Part shown: positions 1 through 6,697 of the stretch, in pieces | Position numbering within the stretch: the stretch's first letter is position 1 | Layout of the letters: each line of letters starts with the position of its first letter | From: Acidobacteriaceae bacterium UBA1795 | Lineage (GTDB): Bacteria > Acidobacteriota > Terriglobia > Terriglobales > Acidobacteriaceae | Assembly (NCBI GenBank): GCA_002314435.1 | Contig: DCFV01000031.1 | Location: 1 to 11,870, forward strand | Length of the DNA: 11,870 nt | Direction of reading: 5' to 3' | The notes under the pieces: generated by a model | Told to the model about the DNA's origin: nothing | The model's input: the letters and a program-made list of their open reading frames with translations, nothing else | Databases searched by the model: none | Made by a program: the position numbers and the translations under genes

Positions 1-99
1 GGCGTCGATCTCGACGAAACCCTGGCGGCGAAGTATCCGTATCAGCGGGCTCACTTGCCTGTCAATCGCAAACTCGATGGCACGTTAACGGACTGGTAG
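1..99 (+). CDS. Enolase-superfamily protein, RspA/mannonate dehydratase-like (C-terminal end only)
   Basis: Only the last 32 codons are in the window, read in frame from base 1 and ending at TAG 97-99. The tail includes AAKYPYQRAHLPVNR and ends DGTLTDW. From memory, this resembles the conserved C-terminus of the D-mannonate dehydratase/RspA branch of the enolase superfamily, whose members end in a pattern like YPYxRAYLPVxRLEDGTxWxW. Those enzymes dehydrate mannonate or related sugar acids in a Mg-dependent TIM barrel. No catalytic residue lies in this fragment, so the assignment rests on the tail alone. The stop codon is three bases before the next gene, a hexuronate-type transporter, which fits a sugar-acid operon. 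Another acid-sugar dehydratase of the same superfamily is the main alternative. Confidence 0.6.
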   Translation, partial: GVDLDETLAAKYPYQRAHLPVNRKLDGTLTDW

Positions 100-102
100 C
101 CG

Positions 103-1404
103 ATGAGCAAGCAGCTTGAGCCGACCGAAACAAACGATACTCAGCCGCTTGCCGGGCGCTGGACGATCTGCGCCATGCTCTTTACGGCGACAACGATCAA
201 CTACATGGATCGACAAGTGCTGTCGATTCTCAAGCCGATACTGTCTGGCGCTGTCCTTCATCTCGATCCGCTGCTGCCTGGATGGCCGGCGGTGGAGACG
301 TCGATTCGCCTCACCGATGCGCAATATGGCAAAGTCCTCGCCGCCTTCCAGATTGCGTATGCGTTGGGTGTGGTGTTCGCCGGGCGCATGGTGGACAGGC
401 TCGGCTGTCGCAGAGGCTACCCGATTGTGACCGGATTGTGGAGCCTCGCCGCAATGGGACATGCCTTGGTGAATTCGATCGCCGGCTTGTCGGTTGCGCG
501 TTTCCTGCTAGGGCTGGGTGAGAGCGGCAACTTTCCCGCGGCCGTCAAGGCCACGGCAGAATGGTTTCCGCCCAAGGAGCGTGCGCTTGCAACAGGCATC
601 TTCAACTCGGGCGCAAGCGTGGGCGCTATTCTTGCGCCACTCGCTGTGCCTTGGGTGGCGCTGCATTTCGGTTGGCGCGCCTCGTTTCTCATTACGGGGT
701 TGTTCAGCGCGCTTTGGATTGTGTGGTGGTCGGTGCGCTATCGCACGCCGAACATCAAGACGATGGGAGGCCCATCCGACACGGCATCGCTGGCGTGGTG
801 GAAGCTGCTGCGTTACCGACAGGCCTGGGGTTTCATGGTGGGAAAGTTCCTTACGGACCCGGTTTGGTGGTTCTTTCTCTTCTGGTTGCCACAGTACTTC
901 AGCTCGCGCTTTAGCCTCGATCTATCCCATCTGGGGTTGCCGCTCGTTGCGGTCTATGGCATGTCGTCGGTGGGAAGCATCTATGGCGGCTGGCTGCCGA
1001 AGGGGTATATGCGGTTGGGTGTGGAACTTAAAACTGCCAGGCTTGCCGCGATGCTTACGTGTGCGTGCCTGGTGCTGCCGATCGTAGTCGCCGGTGGATT
1101 GCACTCCGTGTGGCTGGCGGTTGGCCTGCTGAGCCTGGCTGCTGCCGCGCATCAGGGCTGGTCGGCCAACATCTTTACGACCGCCTCCGATATGTTTCCC
1201 CGCGAGCATGTCGGCACAGTGGTCAGTTTTGGACAGGTGGCTGGCGCGCTCGGAGGCGCCATTTTTCAGCCCATCGCGGGAAACATTCTGCAGCTAACGC
1301 ACAGCTTTGTTCCGTTGTTTGTGTACTCGTCGTGCGCGTATTTGGCAGCACTGGTGTTGCTGCGTGTGCTTGCACCGGGACTCAAGCCCGCGGTCATGGC
1401 GTAG
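103..1404 (+). CDS. MFS transporter, hexuronate (ExuT)/anion-cation symporter type
   Basis: A 433-residue polytopic membrane protein of about 12 predicted helices, the usual size for major facilitator carriers. TINYMDRQVLSILKP near residues 30-45 is the TM1 signature of the hexuronate/ACS branch. AGRMVDRLGCRRG near residues 92-104 is the MFS loop 2-3 motif A (G-x-x-x-D-R-x-G-x-R-R). The segment FLLGLGESGNFPAAVKATAEWFPPKERA is also typical of ExuT/GudP-like carriers. It probably imports a sugar acid or related organic anion with a cation across the inner membrane. ATG 103 follows the upstream stop by three bases with no obvious Shine-Dalgarno, so translation is probably coupled to the enolase-superfamily gene. 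Family is secure. The substrate is inferred only from family and context. Confidence 0.88.
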   Translation: MSKQLEPTETNDTQPLAGRWTICAMLFTATTINYMDRQVLSILKPILSGAVLHLDPLLPGWPAVETSIRLTDAQYGKVLAAFQIAYALGVVFAGRMVDRLGCRRGYPIVTGLWSLAAMGHALVNSIAGLSVARFLLGLGESGNFPAAVKATAEWFPPKERALATGIFNSGASVGAILAPLAVPWVALHFGWRASFLITGLFSALWIVWWSVRYRTPNIKTMGGPSDTASLAWWKLLRYRQAWGFMVGKFLTDPVWWFFLFWLPQYFSSRFSLDLSHLGLPLVAVYGMSSVGSIYGGWLPKGYMRLGVELKTARLAAMLTCACLVLPIVVAGGLHSVWLAVGLLSLAAAAHQGWSANIFTTASDMFPREHVGTVVSFGQVAGALGGAIFQPIAGNILQLTHSFVPLFVYSSCAYLAALVLLRVLAPGLKPAVMA

Positions 1405-1426
1405 AAGTTTGCGGGGGGATGTGAAG

Positions 1427-2572
1427 ATGGCACATCAACGTAAATGGCGGATGGGAATGGTGGGCGGCGGCCCCGGCGCGTTCATTGGGCCTGTGCACCG
1501 GATGGCGGCAGAACTCGACGGAGAGATTGAGCTTGTCGCGGGCGCATTTTCGCAGTCCGCAGAGAGGTCGCGAGCGGCTGGAGAGATGTATCGGATTGAC
1601 CCGGATCGCGCGTACGCCGATTACCGCACGATGCTTGAGGCAGAGCGGAAACGCGACGATGCGATTGACTTTGTCGCTATCGTAACGCCGAATTATCTCC
1701 ACTTGCCTGTGGCAGAGGCCGCATTTCGAGCGGGGTTCCCGGTGATGAGTGACAAGCCCGCAACAGCAACGTATGCAGAGGTGCTCTCACTCGAACAGAT
1801 TGTCAATGAGGCCAGGCTGCCGTATGGATTGACACACACGTATGCCGGCTATGCGCTGGTGCGTGAGGCGCGCGAGATCTGCGCAAGTGGCGAACTGGGC
1901 ACGATACGGAAAGTCGCGGTGGAGTATCTGCAAGGTTGGCTCAGCCGTCCCATTGAGATGTCTGGTCAGAAGCAGGCGGCCTGGCGTGCGAATCCCGCGC
2001 TGAATGGACCGGGCGGTTGCATCGGTGACATCGGAGTGCACGCTTTTCACCTGATGGAGTACGTAACCGGACTCCACGCGACCGCGTTACAGGCAACTTT
2101 GTTGAGTGTGGTCGCGGAGCGACGCGTGGATGACGACTGTACTGCGTTGGTGGAACTGGACAACGGTGCCCAGGCAGTTCTAATGACCTCGCAGATTGCG
2201 TCGGGCGAGGGCAACGGTCTACGGCTGCGTGCTTACGGCGAGGCAGGATCGCTTGAGTGGAGACAAGAGGATCCGAACCGCCTGCGGCTCCGGTGGCTCG
2301 ATGGACCGGAGGAAATCCGGCATGCCTCGGGCAGTTATCTGAGTGACGGAGCCCGCGCAGTGACGCGGTTGCCGGGCGGGCATCCTGAAGGCTATCTGGA
2401 AGCTTTCGCGGTCCTCTATCGTGAGTGGGCCGGCGTGCTCAGGGCATGGAAGTCCGGCGCGGCCAACCCTATACCGGAGACGCTGCCGGGTCTTAATGCA
2501 GCCGTGCGGGGAATGCGATTCATTGAGCGCGCGATCGAAAGCAGCCGACAGAAGAGTTGGGTCAGGTTCTAG
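1427..2572 (+). CDS. Gfo/Idh/MocA-family NAD(P)-dependent oxidoreductase
   Basis: A 381-residue protein in two parts. The N-terminal Rossmann fold has the dinucleotide loop GMVGGGPGAFIG near residues 10-21, then VAIVTPNYLHLPVAEAAF and DKP (109-111), the family's EKP position with Asp for Glu. The C-terminal half has GGCIGDIGVHAFHLMEYVTG, supplying the D201-x-G-x-H205-x-x-H208 catalytic/substrate cluster. Such enzymes oxidise a sugar or cyclitol hydroxyl with NAD(P). The frame stays open upstream to 1307, but that overlaps the transporter gene and lacks family sequence. ATG 1427 has a G-rich ribosome site (1413-1418) at good spacing, 22 bases after the transporter stop. GTG 1421 is an alternative start. 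Pairing with the next TIM-barrel gene is typical of inositol, levoglucosan and 3-keto-glycoside pathways. The exact substrate is unknown. Confidence 0.88.
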   Translation: MAHQRKWRMGMVGGGPGAFIGPVHRMAAELDGEIELVAGAFSQSAERSRAAGEMYRIDPDRAYADYRTMLEAERKRDDAIDFVAIVTPNYLHLPVAEAAFRAGFPVMSDKPATATYAEVLSLEQIVNEARLPYGLTHTYAGYALVREAREICASGELGTIRKVAVEYLQGWLSRPIEMSGQKQAAWRANPALNGPGGCIGDIGVHAFHLMEYVTGLHATALQATLLSVVAERRVDDDCTALVELDNGAQAVLMTSQIASGEGNGLRLRAYGEAGSLEWRQEDPNRLRLRWLDGPEEIRHASGSYLSDGARAVTRLPGGHPEGYLEAFAVLYREWAGVLRAWKSGAANPIPETLPGLNAAVRGMRFIERAIESSRQKSWVRF

Positions 2573-2577
2573 GGGTT

Positions 2578-2582
2578 GGAGG
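2578..2582 (+). promoter_or_regulatory. Ribosome binding site of the TIM-barrel gene
   Basis: GGAGG lies 8 bases before ATG 2591. It decides that start over the in-frame TTG at 2576, which precedes it. Confidence 0.8.
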
Positions 2583-2590
2583 ACGAGCCG

Positions 2591-3643
2591 ATGAAGACGA
2601 TTAAGGGGCCGGGGATCTTTCTTGCGCAGTTTGCAAGCGATGCGGCGCCATTCAACACGCTTGAGGGTATGGCGGTATGGGCAGCGAATCTAGGGTTCGT
2701 CGGGGTGCAGATCCCCAGTTGGGATCCGCGGTTGTTCGACCTGAAGACAGCCGCGGAAAGCCGTACCTATTGTGATGATGTGTTAGGTACGCTCCAGGCG
2801 ACAGGGCTGGCCTTGACCGAGCTTTCGACTCACTTGCAAGGACAACTCGTTGCTAGCCATCCTTCGTTTGATCCGCTTCTTGAGGGATTTGCCCCCGTCG
2901 GCTTGGAGGCCGATTCAAAGGCGCGCCAAGAGTGGGCGGTGCAGCAGTTGCATTGGGCGGCGAAGGCAAGCGCGAACCTGGGTCTGACCGCGCACGCCAC
3001 ATTCTCTGGCGCGCTGGCGTGGCCGTTCTTCTACCCCTGGCCGCAGCGGCCGGCCGGACTGATCGACGAAGCATTCGCAGAGTTGGGGCGGCGGTGGACA
3101 CCGATTCTGAACGCGTTTGATGCGACAGGCGTAGACGTTTGTTTCGAACTGCATCCTGGTGAAGACCTGCATGATGGCGTCACGTTTGAGCGCTTTCTGG
3201 CGCAGGTGGGTGGACACTCTCGCGCAAACATTCTCTTCGATCCGAGCCACATGGTTTTGCAGCAGATGGATTACCTCGCGTTTCTCGATCACTATCATGA
3301 CCGCGTGCGAGCGTTCCACGTGAAAGATGCGGAGTACCGTGCGAGCGGGCGCAGCGGTGTCTACGGCGGCTACCAGGATTGGATCGACAGACCGGGAAGG
3401 TTCCGCTCGTTAGGCGATGGGCAGGTAGATTTTCGCTCGATCTTCAGCAAGCTCGCGCAGTACGACTACCCGGGGTGGGCGGTGCTCGAATGGGAGTGCT
3501 GCCTGAAACATCCTGAAGCCGGGGCCCGCGAGGGCGCGGAGTTCATTCGCGAACACATTATTCCGGTAACGGACCGGGCTTTCGACGACTTCGCAGGCGC
3601 AAATTCTGATCAGGCTAGGAACCGAAGGATTCTGGGTTGCTAA
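2591..3643 (+). CDS. Sugar phosphate isomerase/epimerase (xylose isomerase-like TIM barrel)
   Basis: A 350-residue protein of the AP-endonuclease-2/xylose-isomerase-like TIM-barrel family. Metal-ligand candidates are Glu186 in VCFELHPGE, Asp217 in ILFDPSHMV, His243 in AFHVKDAEY and Glu300 in WAVLEWECC. This matches the usual Glu-Asp-His-Glu layout of divalent-metal sites in IolE, epimerases and related isomerases. LGDGQVDFRSIFSKL (about 274-288) is also typical of the family. Members isomerise, epimerise, dehydrate or eliminate on sugars and keto-sugars. It follows the Gfo/Idh gene by 18 bases and has the operon's clearest ribosome site. A plausible role is to act on the keto product of that dehydrogenase. 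The annotated name is a family label: no phosphate substrate is shown. The gene ends inside a palindrome shared with the convergent regulator gene. Confidence 0.87.
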   Translation: MKTIKGPGIFLAQFASDAAPFNTLEGMAVWAANLGFVGVQIPSWDPRLFDLKTAAESRTYCDDVLGTLQATGLALTELSTHLQGQLVASHPSFDPLLEGFAPVGLEADSKARQEWAVQQLHWAAKASANLGLTAHATFSGALAWPFFYPWPQRPAGLIDEAFAELGRRWTPILNAFDATGVDVCFELHPGEDLHDGVTFERFLAQVGGHSRANILFDPSHMVLQQMDYLAFLDHYHDRVRAFHVKDAEYRASGRSGVYGGYQDWIDRPGRFRSLGDGQVDFRSIFSKLAQYDYPGWAVLEWECCLKHPEAGAREGAEFIREHIIPVTDRAFDDFAGANSDQARNRRILGC

Positions 3644-3671
3644 GCAGTGCTTAGCGGCGCCGCTGCTGCTT
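3639..3671. repeat. Nested inverted repeats at a convergent gene junction; possible bidirectional terminator
   Basis: GCTAAGCA-G-TGCTTAGC (3639-3655) is a perfect 8+8 palindrome around one base. It holds the stop codons of both convergent genes: TAA 3641-3643 on plus and the complement of 3651-3653 on minus. A second palindrome, AGCGGCGCCGCT (3653-3664), overlaps it. AAGCAG (3642-3647) can also pair with CTGCTT (3666-3671) around that second palindrome, followed by a short T-rich run on the plus strand. The T-tract is poor, so terminator function is uncertain. Confidence 0.4.
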
Positions 3672-4151
3672 CTTTGCGACGGAAATGAGCTGGCCGGTAA
3701 CGGCGTATCGGCGGTGCTCCACTGGCGACGAGAGTACGAGACTCGTGATCGGATTGCCGTAGGGCAGCAGAGCCTCGATCAGCGCCTCGAGGTTGGCCAT
3801 GCTTGTGGTGGTCACCTTGAGCAGAAAGTCATCGCCACCCGTCAGGTGATGGCACTCGCGGACCTCTTCGAGGGTCTGTACGAAGTCGATGAGGCGATGG
3901 TAGTTCTGTCCGCCACAGCTCATACGAATGAAAGCCAACACCTCCAGACCGAGTGCCTCGGGATCGATCTCCACGGTGTAACCCCGCAGGATACCGAGTT
4001 CTTCCATCTGACGCAGGCGCTCGGCCGTAGCGGTGGGCGAAAGACCGATGCGACGGCCGAGTTCGGCGGTGCTTAGGCGCGCGTTGGCCTGTAATTCGGC
4101 TAGAAGCTTTCGGCCGTAAGTATCCATCAGTGCCGTGGAATCCATTGCCAT
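3651..4151 (-). CDS. Lrp/AsnC-family transcriptional regulator
   Basis: A 166-residue protein with the two Lrp domains. The N-terminal winged helix-turn-helix is about residues 13-60 (LSTAELGRRIGLSPTATAER forms the core). The C-terminal RAM/ligand domain is about 70-145 and contains HHLTGGDDFLLKV, matching the family's TGxxDxLLKV motif. Such proteins assemble as dimers to octamers and sense amino acids. The start is uncertain. TTG 4181 has an AGGA motif only one base away, too close to work well. ATG 4151 and ATG 4145 both lack a good Shine-Dalgarno, and I chose 4151. It is transcribed divergently from hutH, so control of hutH and of itself is a reasonable inference. The C-terminus is basic (KKQQRRR). 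It converges on the sugar operon with a 7-base gap. Confidence 0.9.
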   Translation of the reverse strand: MAMDSTALMDTYGRKLLAELQANARLSTAELGRRIGLSPTATAERLRQMEELGILRGYTVEIDPEALGLEVLAFIRMSCGGQNYHRLIDFVQTLEEVRECHHLTGGDDFLLKVTTTSMANLEALIEALLPYGNPITSLVLSSPVEHRRYAVTGQLISVAKKQQRRR

Positions 4152-4217
4152 GGAATTTGATTGTAGTTGATTAAGCTGCAAATCCTAAAGTCTGCCTAAA
4201 GAACTCGCTGGACCGTG
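4152..4217. promoter_or_regulatory. Divergent Lrp-hutH control region with phased direct repeats
   Basis: This AT-rich stretch stands out from the GC-rich surroundings. TTGATT occurs at 4157-4162 and 4167-4172, exactly 10 bases apart. CCTAAAG occurs at 4184-4190 and 4195-4201, 11 bases apart. Both spacings are about one DNA turn. An imperfect inverted repeat pairs GGAATTTG (4152-4159) with CAAATCC (4179-4185). Such phased repeats would suit an oligomeric Lrp-type regulator and the promoters of both genes. I could not pick out a convincing -35/-10 pair, so the regulatory role is inferred. Confidence 0.45.
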
Positions 4218-4244
4218 ATGGACCGCGAGCCTAGCATCAAAGAT

Positions 4245-5771
4245 ATGAATGCTTTGATTTTGAATGGTCAGCCGCTCACGATTGGGGAGATTGAAGACGT
4301 TGCACTGCGTGCCCGACCGGTAGAGGTTGCTCCTGAGGCGTGTACACGTGTGGAAGCCAGCCGCGCGTTGATCGAAAGGATTGTCGCCCAGGGCGAAACG
4401 GTGTACGGCGTCAATACAGGATTTGGAAAGCTATCGGATGTACGGGTGGCGCCGGAGAAGCTGGCAGAACTGCAGGTGAACCTGGTGCGCAGCCACGCAG
4501 GCGGCGTGGGCCAGCCGCTCAGCGAGGGCGAGTCGCGCGCAATGGTACTGTTGCGCGCCAACGTCTTGGCCAAGGGATTCAGCGGTGTGCGGCTACAGGT
4601 ATTGAAACTGCTGGCGGCTCTATTGAATGCCGGCGTGCACCCAGTCATTCCGGAGAAGGGATCGGTCGGCGCGAGTGGTGATCTGGCTCCGCTGGCTCAT
4701 CTCGCGCTCGTCGTAATCGGTGAGGGAGAGGCGTTCTATTGCGGCGAACGGATAGTTGGCAGTGCAGCGCTCGAGCGTGCAGGACTCAAACCCGTCCAGC
4801 TGGCTGCAAAGGAAGGACTGGCCCTTCTGAATGGCACGCAAGCTATGACTGCTGTAGGCGCTCTGGCCGTGGCGCGTGCGCAGCGAGTTGTGCAGTTGGC
4901 CGACCTCGGCGGCGCGATGGCGTTGGAAGCATTAAGGGGTACACCGGCGGCTTTCGACGCGCGCATTCATTGTGCGCGGCCACATGCCGGACAAATCGCT
5001 GCGGCGGAACATCTCCTTCGCTTGCTGGCGAACTCGGAGATTCGCGAATCGCACCGGGAGCACGATACACGCGTGCAGGATGCCTATTGCCTGCGCTGCA
5101 TGCCGCAGGTACACGGCGCGGTGCGTGACGTGTTGGCTCACGTGGCAGGCGTGCTCGAGACAGAGGCCGGCTCTGCGACCGACAATCCCTTGATTTTTCC
5201 GGCCTCCGATGGGGACGAAGATGCAGTCATCTCCGGTGGCAACTTTCATGGCGCTCCGTTGGCCTATGCATTTGATTACGCAGCGCTGGCGCTGACGGAT
5301 CTCTCAAGCATTACGGAACGGCGCATTGACCGGCTCCTCAATCCGGACATCAACGAGGGGCTTCCGGCGTTTCTGTCGCCCGATCCCGGATTGTCGTCGG
5401 GATTCATGATTGCGCAGATTGTTGCGGCAGCTTTGATCAACGAGTGCCAGGTGCTGTCGCACCCGTCGTCGACGGGCAGCATTCCCACCGACGGTGGCAA
5501 GGAAGATCATGTTTCGATGGGTATGACCGGTGCGCTGAAGCTGCGGCAGATTGTGGAGCACGCCGAGCGCATTGCAGCTATCGAACTGATGTGCGCCGCG
5601 CAGGGCATCGAGTTTCGCCGGCCCCTGCGTGCCAGCCGCGCCGTGGAGTACGCGCATGTGGCTGTGCGCGCCGTGGTGCCGCGGCTCGAAGCGGACCGAA
5701 CCCTTGCGCCTGACATTGACGCGCTGGCAGCAGCCTTGCGAACAGGACACTTCGATGCGTGGCGCGCTTAG
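4245..5771 (+). CDS. hutH: Histidine ammonia-lyase
   Basis: A 508-residue cytosolic enzyme deaminating L-histidine to urocanate, the first step of histidine breakdown. GSVGASGDLAPLAHL carries the Ala-Ser-Gly (143-145) that cyclises to the MIO cofactor. Tyr54 in VYGVNTGFG, the His-selective Ser-His pair (83-84, in NLVRSHAGGVG), Tyr281 and Arg284 in YCLRCMPQVHG, and Glu420 in KEDHVSMG match known active-site positions. Ser-His rather than His-Leu argues against tyrosine ammonia-lyase. ATG 4245 puts every one of these residues one position from the Pseudomonas putida enzyme numbering as I remember it, so I prefer it to GTG 4215 or ATG 4218, which add about ten residues. No hutU, hutI, hutG or permease is adjacent. 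Its stop overlaps that of the convergent ribokinase gene. Confidence 0.95.
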   Translation: MNALILNGQPLTIGEIEDVALRARPVEVAPEACTRVEASRALIERIVAQGETVYGVNTGFGKLSDVRVAPEKLAELQVNLVRSHAGGVGQPLSEGESRAMVLLRANVLAKGFSGVRLQVLKLLAALLNAGVHPVIPEKGSVGASGDLAPLAHLALVVIGEGEAFYCGERIVGSAALERAGLKPVQLAAKEGLALLNGTQAMTAVGALAVARAQRVVQLADLGGAMALEALRGTPAAFDARIHCARPHAGQIAAAEHLLRLLANSEIRESHREHDTRVQDAYCLRCMPQVHGAVRDVLAHVAGVLETEAGSATDNPLIFPASDGDEDAVISGGNFHGAPLAYAFDYAALALTDLSSITERRIDRLLNPDINEGLPAFLSPDPGLSSGFMIAQIVAAALINECQVLSHPSSTGSIPTDGGKEDHVSMGMTGALKLRQIVEHAERIAAIELMCAAQGIEFRRPLRASRAVEYAHVAVRAVVPRLEADRTLAPDIDALAAALRTGHFDAWRA

Positions 5772-6682
5772 AGGCGTTGCGCGAGGAATTGATCGACCTC
5801 GGTGCGCGTGGGCATGGATGCTTGCGCGCCGCGGCGCGTGACGGAGATGGCTGCCGCGGCTGAGGCGAACCGCGCGGCTGCCCAGGGGTCCAGTCCTTCC
5901 GTCAGTGCAACGGCAAAAGCGCCGTTGAAGCAATCGCCTGCCCCAACTGTGTCGATAGCCTGGGCGTTGAAGGCGGGAACCCAGTGGGCAGCGCCTCCGC
6001 GTACGGCCACATAGGAACCCTCTGCTCCACGTTTGAGCACCACACCGCTCACGCCTCGTGCAAGCAACAGGCGAGCGGATTCTTCGGCAGAAAGAGCGCC
6101 GTCGGCATAGAGCGCAGCCTCGGTCTCGTTCGGCGTGAACCAGGTGATTTGCGGCCAAATGGAGTCCGGCAGCGGTGCGGCCGGCGCCGGATCGAGCATC
6201 ACGGGTACGCCGCTTCGTGCGCAGAGAGCCAGGGCGTGCTGCGCTGTCCCCATCGGTAGCTCAAGCTGGCAAAGCACCATTCCGGCTGATGCAATCAGCG
6301 CTTCATGCCGGTCGAGGTAGTCTGGCGTAACGCGGCCATTCGCACCGGGAACAACAATAATGCTGTTTTCTCCACGGGTCGCGACGGCGATGGATGCGAT
6401 GCCTGAGGGGCCGTCAACACGGGAGACAGAATCGGTCGCGACACCAGCTTCCTGCAGGGAATCGACCAGAGCTTGCCCAAACACATCCTCGCCCACCATG
6501 CCGACTATATACACGGGCGCGCCCAGGCGGGCGACGGCCACGGCTTGGTTGGCGCCTTTTCCGCCCGGTGTGGTGGCAAAGCCGGTACCGATGAGCGTCT
6601 GGCCGGCGAGCGGGATCTGCGGAGTCAGCGCCACCAGGTCCATGTTGATGCTGCCGATGACGACAATGGGTTTCAAGGTCAT
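5768..6682 (-). CDS. rbsK: Ribokinase (PfkB family)
   Basis: A 304-residue cytosolic sugar kinase that would phosphorylate D-ribose to ribose 5-phosphate with ATP. It has an N-terminal GSINMDL, as in ribokinases, and PfkB signature 1 TPGGKGANQAVAVARLG (38-54), whose GGKGAN binds substrate. NETE (185-188) and LKRGAEGSYV (216-225) follow. PfkB signature 2, DTVGAGDCFNGAFAVAL (244-260), includes the anion-hole GAGD and catalytic base Asp250. Length is normal for RbsK. ATG 6682 has a GGAAAG motif about 9 bases upstream on the minus strand. It lies 15 bases after the transporter gene, so the two are probably co-transcribed. Ribose is the best call, but related PfkB kinases use other pentoses or nucleosides. 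The last four bases overlap the end of hutH. Confidence 0.93.
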   Translation of the reverse strand: MTLKPIVVIGSINMDLVALTPQIPLAGQTLIGTGFATTPGGKGANQAVAVARLGAPVYIVGMVGEDVFGQALVDSLQEAGVATDSVSRVDGPSGIASIAVATRGENSIIVVPGANGRVTPDYLDRHEALIASAGMVLCQLELPMGTAQHALALCARSGVPVMLDPAPAAPLPDSIWPQITWFTPNETEAALYADGALSAEESARLLLARGVSGVVLKRGAEGSYVAVRGGAAHWVPAFNAQAIDTVGAGDCFNGAFAVALTEGLDPWAAARFASAAAAISVTRRGAQASMPTRTEVDQFLAQRL

Positions 6683-6697
6683 GCCGGGGCTTTCCGT

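Noticed and set aside
1307..1426. Upstream extension of the Gfo/Idh gene
   Set aside because: It would overlap the transporter by about 98 bases and adds Cys/Arg-rich residues before a normal Rossmann start. The ribosome site favours 1427.
4245..5771. Tyrosine or phenylalanine ammonia-lyase instead of histidine ammonia-lyase
   Set aside because: The selectivity pair is Ser-His and the EDHVSM motif is present, both typical of HutH.
5304..6158. A 284-residue minus-strand open frame spanning the hutH end and rbsK end
   Set aside because: It overlaps two well-recognised genes, and its product is Arg/Cys/His-rich low-complexity sequence typical of shadow frames in GC-rich DNA.
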